From a gamma proteobacterium symbiont of Bathyaustriella thionipta (GTDB lineage: Bacteria > Pseudomonadota > Gammaproteobacteria > Chromatiales > Chromatiaceae): a stretch of DNA of 12,557 nt. The stretch lies in contig JAHXHF010000170.1 in the NCBI GenBank assembly GCA_025656895.1, positions 1 to 12,557 on the forward strand, written 5' to 3'. Of this stretch, positions 6,276 to 12,557 are shown piece by piece; position 1 is the stretch's first letter, and each line of letters starts with the position of its first letter. The position numbers and the translations under genes were made by a program. The notes below the pieces were generated by a model. It was not told the origin of the DNA. It searched no databases and saw only the letters and a list, made by a program, of their open reading frames with translations.

Positions 6276-6293
6276 TCAGGTGTATTAATAAAC

Positions 6294-6830
6294 ATGACTG
6301 AAAATGCCGCACTTTCAGAGCTGAATACAATAGCGGCACGGTGTGTCGCTAACGCCAGCCCTCTACCGCAACAGATTGACACCCGTCCTGTTTGGGAGGG
6401 GGTGGTTTTTGTCCTGGGGGAAGAGCGGTTTATAGCTTCGGTTAGCGAAATCCGCGAGTTGCTTACCCTGCCGGAATCCATAACACGGGTACCCGGTACG
6501 CGCCCCTGGATGATGGGGGTTGCCAACATTCGTGGTGACTTGCTGCCCATTGTTGATTTGCAGCGCTACCTGGAGTCTGGAACAACCGCAGCCGGGCGTC
6601 GTTCACGAATCATGGTTATTGAGATAAATGATCTGCGAGTGGGTTTGCATGTAGAAGATGTGCTGGGTTTAAGAACGTTTTATGAAGCACAAAGAGCCAG
6701 GGCGGTGATGGCGGAAGGTGAGACAGAAAAATATGTCAATGGTGCATTTGAGGCGGATGAACAACAGCTCAAAGTATTTGATATGCATCTATTGGCCGTT
6801 GATGAGCGCTTTCAGAGTGCGGCTCACTAG
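6294..6830 (+). CDS. pilI: CheW-like adaptor PilI
   Basis: PilI couples the receptor PilJ to the kinase ChpA, as CheW does in flagellar chemotaxis. The 178-residue length is normal. After a variable N-terminus of about 32 residues, the CheW domain (about 33-172) shows the starting strand VFVLGEERFIASVSEIRELL (39-58), the key receptor/kinase interface block VPGTRPWMMGVANIRGDLLP (66-85) with IVDLQRYL (86-93), and the final DMHLLAVDERF (163-173). All structural elements look intact. The ATG at 6294 follows pilH closely and has only a weak AGG ribosome binding site at 6278-6280, so coupling to pilH translation is possible. A 173-nt gap separates it from pilJ, longer than elsewhere in the cluster. 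Confidence 0.95.
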   Translation: MTENAALSELNTIAARCVANASPLPQQIDTRPVWEGVVFVLGEERFIASVSEIRELLTLPESITRVPGTRPWMMGVANIRGDLLPIVDLQRYLESGTTAAGRRSRIMVIEINDLRVGLHVEDVLGLRTFYEAQRARAVMAEGETEKYVNGAFEADEQQLKVFDMHLLAVDERFQSAAH

Positions 6831-7003
6831 GAGAAATGAATAGAGCAAGCCCTGTTTATCACTGTGATTTCCGGATTCAGGCTTATTTCAGTGAATTGAG
6901 CAGATGCAGCAGGTTTTAAAAAAAATGATGTGGCGGCATACAGTGCCACACTGAGTCGTTACGAGTAATTTAAATAATATTGGGTATTAGCGGGAGATGA
7001 AAC
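6831..7003 (+). promoter_or_regulatory. pilI-pilJ intergenic region with two inverted repeats
   Basis: This 173-nt spacer has no convincing gene. It contains ATCAC-T-GTGAT at 6858-6868, an odd palindrome of 11 nt, and a hairpin with TGTGGC at 6929-6934 and GCCACA at 6945-6950 (10-nt loop) preceded by eight A residues at 6918-6925. Read rightward the hairpin has no T tract, so it is not a terminator for pilI. Its position, followed by an AT-rich stretch with TAATAT at 6975-6980, would fit a separate promoter or processing site for pilJ. No proper -35 box was found. The ribosome binding site of pilJ is GGGAG at 6992-6996. Confidence 0.3.
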
Positions 7004-9049
7004 ATGTTTGGTAAATCTAAAAGAGGTTCAGGCCGAGGCAAGCGGCGAACTAACAAGTCGGTTGTGGTACTGGCCGCGGCCTTGCTGATAACCATCATGT
7101 TGGCTCTGGCCATGTTTGTACATGTGTCAACCCTTGAAACCTATGATACACAGTATTTGAAACGCGCTTCAGCCATGCGTGTTGCACCACAAACCATTGC
7201 CAAGTTTGCACTGGCTGCCACCTCGGGTGATAAAGCCGCGTTCGGGCGTCTGCAAGCTGCCAGGGACGAATTTGAAGTTTTATTGGCAGACCTGAAAAAT
7301 GGTAACAAGGCGGATAACCTGCCCGCATCACCGGCAGATGTTCCTATACGCCCAATTGAAAATAGCTGGCTTGAGCTACGGGAAAAGGTTGATATTATCC
7401 TGAACAATGAAGAAGCCATTTTGTCAGTGGGCGAGTTTGTGGGGGTTATCACCGAATTCATACCGCAGCTGCAGGATTTTTCAGATCAGATTGTAAAATT
7501 GCTGATAGAGAGTGGCGCTGATTCATCGCAGATATACATCGCAACGCGTCAGCTGATGCTGGTACAGCGTATCGAAAACAATGTTAACCGGGTGCTTGGT
7601 GGCGGACGCGTAACGGCCGCCGCTATTGACCAGTTCAGCCAGGATGCGGATTTATTCGGCCGGGTGCTGGAAGGCATGCTGAAAGGTGACGCGGCTCTTG
7701 GTGTACAGCGTGTAGATGATCCACGCGGCGCCCAAAAACTGCGTGAAGTTGCCATGCTGTTCAGCTCGGTTAACGACCATGCCGAAGAAATTATTGATAC
7801 CACCCCGGATGTGTTACCCGCATTGGAAGCCGCTGGTGTTATTTCAGAAGTATCGGATAAGGTCAATGCGGAAGCCCGTGCTTTGTCTGATCTTTATTCA
7901 GGAAATCCGGGGCGTCTTAAAATTGGCCCATTCGTTGAAGGACCCATCTGGATTACCGTTCTGGGTATTATTGCAGCCATACTTCTGGTTGTGCTGGGTG
8001 CGAAATTGCTTGTTGAAGCACGCCGCCGTGAAGCCGAAAGTAAGGCGGTTAACGAAACCAACCAGAAAGCCATTCTCAAGCTGCTGGATGAAATGGGCGA
8101 TCTGGCTGATGGTGATTTGACGGTAACAGCGACCGTGACGGAAGATATCACCGGCGCAATTGCTGACTCAATCAACTACGCGATTGAAGCCCTGAGAAAC
8201 CTGGTATCAGCGATCAACGATACCTCGGACAAAGTATCTTCATCAGCGCAGGAAAGTAGAGCTACGGCCATGCACCTTGCCGAAGCCAGTGAGCATCAGG
8301 CTGAACAGATTACCAGTGCCAGTGATGCCATTCAGTCTATGGCTGAGGCCATGAACCAGATGTCCGGCGATGCTTCGGAATCAGCGGATGTTGCGCAACG
8401 CTCGGTGGATGTGGCCACCAAAGGTAACCTGGCGGTACGTAATACCATTGAGGGTATGGATGGTATTCGTGACCAGATTCAGGAAACCTCCAAACGTATC
8501 AAACGCCTGGGTGAAAGTTCACAGGAAATTGGTAATATCGTAGAGCTGATTGATGATATTTCGGATCAGACCAACATTCTGGCGCTAAACGCAGCCATGC
8601 AGGCCGCCATGGCCGGTGAAGCGGGGCGTGGTTTCGCGGTTGTTGCCGATGAAGTACAGCGACTTGCTGAACGTTCCAGTAATGCAACCAAGCAGATTGA
8701 GGCGCTGGTAAAAACCATTCAGGCGGATACCAACGAAGCGGTAAGATCCATGGAAGCCAGTACCTCGGGTGTGGTTTCAGGCGCAAAACTGGCAGAAGAT
8801 GCCGGTGAGGCTTTGCAGGAAATTGAAACAGTATCCACCTTTATTGCAGATATGACCGGGCGTATGGCTGATTCAGCTCAGCAGCAGGCGGTCCAGGCAA
8901 CGGGTATTAACGACACCATGAACGTTATTCAGGAAATTACCACACAGACCTCGGAAGGTACCGGCCAAACAGCTCAAGCTATTGGTACACTGGCCGACCT
9001 GGCTGACGAATTGCAGAAATCGGTAGCCGGTTTCCGTCTGCCGGAATAA
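7004..9049 (+). CDS. pilJ: Methyl-accepting chemoreceptor PilJ
   Basis: PilJ is the transmembrane receptor of the Pil-Chp system; in Pseudomonas it contacts the pilin PilA and reports surface contact. The 681-residue protein has a basic cytoplasmic tail, a first membrane helix (about 19-41), a helical periplasmic PilJ-type sensor region (about 42-312), a second membrane helix (about 314-337), a HAMP-like region (about 338-400) and a long cytoplasmic coiled coil. The signalling tip (about 516-555) reads DISDQTNILALNAAMQAAMA and then GEAGRGFAVVADEVQRLAERS. The M-Q-A-A-M stretch replaces the IEAAR of standard receptors, as is usual in PilJ. The C-terminus ends in AGFRLPE, with no CheR-binding pentapeptide. 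GGGAG 7 nt before the ATG supports the start. In P. aeruginosa the methyltransferase gene pilK follows; here chpA does. Confidence 0.96.
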   Translation: MFGKSKRGSGRGKRRTNKSVVVLAAALLITIMLALAMFVHVSTLETYDTQYLKRASAMRVAPQTIAKFALAATSGDKAAFGRLQAARDEFEVLLADLKNGNKADNLPASPADVPIRPIENSWLELREKVDIILNNEEAILSVGEFVGVITEFIPQLQDFSDQIVKLLIESGADSSQIYIATRQLMLVQRIENNVNRVLGGGRVTAAAIDQFSQDADLFGRVLEGMLKGDAALGVQRVDDPRGAQKLREVAMLFSSVNDHAEEIIDTTPDVLPALEAAGVISEVSDKVNAEARALSDLYSGNPGRLKIGPFVEGPIWITVLGIIAAILLVVLGAKLLVEARRREAESKAVNETNQKAILKLLDEMGDLADGDLTVTATVTEDITGAIADSINYAIEALRNLVSAINDTSDKVSSSAQESRATAMHLAEASEHQAEQITSASDAIQSMAEAMNQMSGDASESADVAQRSVDVATKGNLAVRNTIEGMDGIRDQIQETSKRIKRLGESSQEIGNIVELIDDISDQTNILALNAAMQAAMAGEAGRGFAVVADEVQRLAERSSNATKQIEALVKTIQADTNEAVRSMEASTSGVVSGAKLAEDAGEALQEIETVSTFIADMTGRMADSAQQQAVQATGINDTMNVIQEITTQTSEGTGQTAQAIGTLADLADELQKSVAGFRLPE

Positions 9050-9118
9050 CCGGGCAGGCTCAGGCAACAAGTTCATTGATTGAGTGGTGCATATAAGAAT
9101 GACGTGGGCGGAAAAATT

Positions 9119-12100
9119 ATGGCAATGAACGAAACCAGAGATCACAGTACTCTGCAGTGGATCAAGGCAGATCTTGATGATACGGTTAATCAGGCACGGC
9201 ATTTTTTGGAAGAATATGTTGAGGGCGATGGTGCAGACGCGCACCTGGAAGCATCCCGGCAAAAACTGAATCAGTTATATGGCACCCTGCGCATGGTGCA
9301 GGTTTACGGCGCGGCCATGCTGGTTGAAGAAATGCAGTCGGTTATTTCTGCCATGATGGATGGCAGTGTCAAGCAAAAAGAATCAGCTGCTGAAGCACTC
9401 ATGCTGGCCATGATTCGCTTGCCGGACTATCTTGAAGCACTGCAAAATGGTGCGCAGGATGTGCCGATGGCGCTGTTGCCGCTGATGAATGATTTACGAG
9501 CTGCTCGTGATGGCGCATTACTGACCGAGTCAGCGGTATTTTCCCCCAGAATGGATGATATTGTTTTGCCTGTTCAATTGAGCGGGCAGGCAAACCCCGA
9601 CTTGCCGCAGGTTTGCAAAACCGAGCGCATTCATTTCCACAAAGGACTGCTGGGCTGGTTTCGCGATCATGATCGATCGGCCAGTTTGCAGTCTGTACAA
9701 GCCTTCTTTGACAAAGTGCGTGATCAGGCCGGTACAGAAAAGGTCTATCAGATCTACTGGGTTGCAGCAGCCCTGATCACAGCAGTAAAGCAGGATGAGG
9801 TTGATGACGGTGTGGCCATCAAAGTCCTGATGGGCAAGATTGATCGCATCACCAGAATTTTAATAGAATCAGGTGAAGATGCGGTTTCAGATAGCCAGTT
9901 TGAACGGCTAAAAGATCTGCTGTATTACATTGGCCGGGCCAACTCACAGCAAGCCGACATCATCACGATCCAGGAATTGTACGATCTTGAGCACGCTTTA
10001 CCCACCGCTGAAGAACTGGCCATTAGTGAGCAAAGTCTGGCTGCACCGAATCAGGATCTGATATCAACGGTCAGTGCGGCGATTAATGCCGACCTGACTG
10101 TATTGAAAGACGGCCTGGATCTGTTTATCCGAAGTGACCGGGAAAACCTGCAGGACTTGCAGGCGCTGGTTTCGCCTATTCAGAAGCTGGCCGATACTTT
10201 GGGCATGGTGGGACAAGGCAGTTTGCGTCAGCGGCTGCAAAACCAGACGGACCATATAAAAGCGTTGATCGAAGCACAGGAAGCACCCTCCGATCATGAA
10301 CTAATGACCGTAGCCAGTGATATTCTTTTTGTTGAGTCGTCATTGGCCAACCGCATGGCTGCCGCCGGAAGTGGGGTATCCCTGCCTCAGGCGGAAGATC
10401 GCAAAGGGCTGTTGCCGGATGGTGAATATGACGCACTGATTAATGCCACCATGGATGAAACACGCCATGAAATGAACATGATTCGCGACATCGTGTCTTC
10501 CTGGCTGGATGATCAAAGTGATAACAGTCTGTTGCTTGAAGTCCCGTCAAGACTCAAATCAGTGGCCGGTGTATTCGACATAATGGACCGTACATGGGCC
10601 GGCAGTCTGGTGAAAGCCATTTCGGCTTATATTCAGTCTGCGTTGATAGACGCCGAGCAGTTGCCTGATGAAGAGGCGCTGGTGAGCTTTGCCGATGCCG
10701 TCATTGGCTTTGATTATTATGTGGATGCGGTTAAAGAAAACCGTCCGGTCGGTGAGCAGGAAATTCTTGCTATCGTAAGTAACGCACTACAAAAACTGGG
10801 TGTAGATGTTGAAGCTCCAGCAGCACGGGAAGCGGATGAGGACGAAGCACCTTTACTGACAGAAACAGCTGCCGATGCAAATGATGAGAATAGCGGGGAT
10901 GATCTCGGTATCGATTTACAGCTGGATGAAGAGTCGATACCTGAGCTCGAAGAAGTTACTGTTGAAGAACGGGAAGCTATTCATGATTCACAAGCGGAGC
11001 TTGCCGATGAGTTGAATTTTGATCTGCAAGAGACCGACTCGGATTTTAGTCTGGAAATTGAAGATGAAGCCGTTGATGCCGATAAAGAGGAGCCTGATCG
11101 CTACCCGGAGCTTGAAGCTGTCGACGCCCCGGCGGCGGCAGCAGAAGTAGCATCAGACCTGGAAGAAGACAGCGAAGAGAACTATACGCCCTCAGCCAGC
11201 AAGCCCCCGCTGGAAGACATCGATCCGGAAATACTGGATATTTTTCTGGAAGAAGCGAGGGAGGAACTGGAGGCCATTCGGGAATTTCTTCCACAATGGC
11301 AGGCCGATCAGTCCAATGAAGAAGCGATGGCCGTTTTCCGACGCTCATTCCATACTCTGAAAGGTAGTGGTCGTCTGGTTGGTGCACTGACCATAGGAGA
11401 GTTTTCCTGGTCCATTGAAAATCTGCTGAATCGAGTCATAGACGGTAGTGTCGAAGTAACATCCGATCTTATGGATGTACTGGATTCTGTCATGCTGGTT
11501 CTGCCGCATCTGATCGAATGTCAGGAAACTGGTCAAGCCGTACAATATGATATCCAGGTCATCATGGATCAGGCCTTTGCGTTAGCTGATGGTAAGTCAG
11601 TCGATGCCCTGGATCTGACGCAATTCAGTGCGGATAAACTGCAAGGCCCGGAAGAACCGGCGCCAGAGGAATCGCCTCCGGCGGGGGAGTTTCCGGCCAC
11701 CGTAGAGGATGGTGGCGAACCATCAAAAGAACACCAGCCGCAGGCAGCAGAAAGTGAGGCTGAAGAAGAGCCGGCGATTGCAGCAGTCGAATCAACCCAT
11801 GAGTTAGCTGAGCTGGCCGACAGCGATGCCTACTTTGATTCCGAATATGATGCATCAGCAGAAGCGGTAGATGCCGATACGGCCATTTCACTGTTTGCGG
11901 AAAATGAAGCCGCAGAACAGGCGGAACCCGCTGCTCTTAGCGATGAGGAGGCGGATGAATCCTCCGAACTAACCCAGATTCATCTGGATGATGATTTAAC
12001 TGAAACAGAATCCAGTGATGTGACCTGGGCTCTTAGTCGGGATGGGGCCGAACCGCCAACGGATCAGACGCCGGTTGCCCTTGAAATGGATTCAGTGCTG

Positions 12101-12557
12101 CAGGATATTTTTGAATCTGAATCACGTAGTCATATTCAGACAATTAAAGATTTCATCAGTGAATGCAAAAAAGAGGGATACTCAACACTGATTAATCATG
12201 ATGTTGTACGTGCCTTGCATACCCTGCACGGCAGTGCGCATATGGCCGAAGTCAATGCAATCGCCGACACTGCGGCGGCACTTGAAAGACTGGCTAATTT
12301 ACAGCTGGATTTGAATCATGTGGCTTCAGCAGATGATTGTCGCTTGCTGGAAGAAGGTCTTGAAATAGCCGAGCAGGTATTAAAAATTATCAATGTTCCG
12401 GCAACAGAAATACCTCACATAAGCGCTGTGGTAGAGCTGGCGGAAAAGCGCTATATCGAACTGGAAGCAGCCTTAGGTGAGGTTGCAGATTCAGAAACAA
12501 CCAGCGATTTCATTGATTTGTTGACAACTCCAGAAGAGGGCAAGTCACAATCTGTGG
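9119..12557 (+). CDS. chpA: Hybrid chemosensory histidine kinase ChpA, N-terminal part
   Basis: The frame is open from the ATG at 9119 to the window edge (1146 codons) and the gene continues. ChpA is the multi-HPt CheA-like kinase of the Pil-Chp pathway. Residues 1 to about 530 are the FimL-like N-terminus, recognisable from LNQLYGTLRMVQVYGAAMLVEEM (split here as LYGTLRMVQVYGAAML, about 55-70) and from LPLMNDLRAARDGALL. An acidic linker follows (about 570-700). The first HPt domain is about 702-800 with FHTLKGSGRLVG (phosphoryl site H745) and IENLLNRV. A second very acidic linker is about 838-989. The second HPt is about 990-1090 with LHTLHGSAHMAE (H1034), where the usual Lys after HTL is His. 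Later HPts, the kinase core, CheW-like part and receiver should be outside the window. GGGCGGA at 9106-9112 is the ribosome binding site; a GTG at 9104 and an ATG at 9125 are alternatives. It starts 69 nt after pilJ. Confidence 0.94.
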   Translation, partial: MAMNETRDHSTLQWIKADLDDTVNQARHFLEEYVEGDGADAHLEASRQKLNQLYGTLRMVQVYGAAMLVEEMQSVISAMMDGSVKQKESAAEALMLAMIRLPDYLEALQNGAQDVPMALLPLMNDLRAARDGALLTESAVFSPRMDDIVLPVQLSGQANPDLPQVCKTERIHFHKGLLGWFRDHDRSASLQSVQAFFDKVRDQAGTEKVYQIYWVAAALITAVKQDEVDDGVAIKVLMGKIDRITRILIESGEDAVSDSQFERLKDLLYYIGRANSQQADIITIQELYDLEHALPTAEELAISEQSLAAPNQDLISTVSAAINADLTVLKDGLDLFIRSDRENLQDLQALVSPIQKLADTLGMVGQGSLRQRLQNQTDHIKALIEAQEAPSDHELMTVASDILFVESSLANRMAAAGSGVSLPQAEDRKGLLPDGEYDALINATMDETRHEMNMIRDIVSSWLDDQSDNSLLLEVPSRLKSVAGVFDIMDRTWAGSLVKAISAYIQSALIDAEQLPDEEALVSFADAVIGFDYYVDAVKENRPVGEQEILAIVSNALQKLGVDVEAPAAREADEDEAPLLTETAADANDENSGDDLGIDLQLDEESIPELEEVTVEEREAIHDSQAELADELNFDLQETDSDFSLEIEDEAVDADKEEPDRYPELEAVDAPAAAAEVASDLEEDSEENYTPSASKPPLEDIDPEILDIFLEEAREELEAIREFLPQWQADQSNEEAMAVFRRSFHTLKGSGRLVGALTIGEFSWSIENLLNRVIDGSVEVTSDLMDVLDSVMLVLPHLIECQETGQAVQYDIQVIMDQAFALADGKSVDALDLTQFSADKLQGPEEPAPEESPPAGEFPATVEDGGEPSKEHQPQAAESEAEEEPAIAAVESTHELAELADSDAYFDSEYDASAEAVDADTAISLFAENEAAEQAEPAALSDEEADESSELTQIHLDDDLTETESSDVTWALSRDGAEPPTDQTPVALEMDSVLQDIFESESRSHIQTIKDFISECKKEGYSTLINHDVVRALHTLHGSAHMAEVNAIADTAAALERLANLQLDLNHVASADDCRLLEEGLEIAEQVLKIINVPATEIPHISAVVELAEKRYIELEAALGEVADSETTSDFIDLLTTPEEGKSQSV

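Noticed and set aside
6858..6880. TGTGA at 6863-6867 as a CRP/Vfr site upstream of pilJ.
   Set aside because: The second half-site TCACA is absent at the required 6-nt spacing, so only a half site is present.
9125..12557. Minus-strand frames of 60-130 codons opposite chpA.
   Set aside because: They are shadows of the long chpA frame, rich in Arg, Pro, Leu and Trp, with no family motif.
1..12557. Mobile elements, tRNA genes, CRISPR arrays and long repeats.
   Set aside because: No transposase, integrase, terminal inverted repeats, cloverleaf-like sequence or regularly spaced repeats were seen; gene order is that of a stable core locus.

Overview
The window is about 12.5 kb of gammaproteobacterial chromosome in two divergent blocks. 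The left block reads leftward as gshB, apbE, tonB, algH, ruvX, pyrR. The right block reads rightward as two secreted-protein genes and then pilG, pilH, pilI, pilJ, chpA. The order gshB-tonB3-algH-ruvX-pyrR next to pilGHIJ-chpA is the one known from Pseudomonas aeruginosa (PA0403-PA0413), and the proteins match those families. The differences from that layout (an apbE inside the operon, two extra genes before pilG, no pilK) point to a gammaproteobacterium other than Pseudomonas. I cannot fix the order or genus from sequence alone. Base composition looks even, near 50% GC by eye, and nothing suggests a recently acquired element: no transposase, integrase, tRNA, long repeat or CRISPR array is visible.

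Left block (1-4020, minus strand). Glutathione synthetase leads a tightly packed run. A lipoprotein ApbE flavin transferase, a TonB energy transducer, YqgE/AlgH, the RuvX/YqgF pre-16S rRNA nuclease and the start of PyrR follow. Three junctions overlap by exactly 8 nt, so the genes are almost certainly co-transcribed and probably translationally coupled. pyrR is cut off by the window edge.

Centre (4021-5472). A 181-nt divergent spacer can fold into a nested stem just ahead of the ribosome binding site of a 121-residue secreted protein that I do not recognise. Next comes a secreted rhodanese-domain protein with an unusual Cys-rich active loop and a second Cys pair. A small terminator-like hairpin ending in seven T residues lies directly before the pilG ribosome binding site.

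Right block (5473-12557, plus strand). This is the Pil-Chp chemosensory pathway that controls type IV pilus twitching and surface sensing. It comprises the response regulators PilG and PilH, the CheW-like adaptor PilI, the transmembrane receptor PilJ, and the first 1146 residues of the giant hybrid kinase ChpA. That part of ChpA holds a FimL-like N-terminus and two HPt domains separated by acidic linkers. By family knowledge PilJ signals through PilI to ChpA, which phosphorylates PilG and PilH. The kinase core and receiver of ChpA should lie to the right of the window.

No stretch longer than 181 nt lacks a gene. I did not find a convincing sigma-70 promoter with both boxes at normal spacing. 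The most interesting part is the secreted pair between gshB and pilG.
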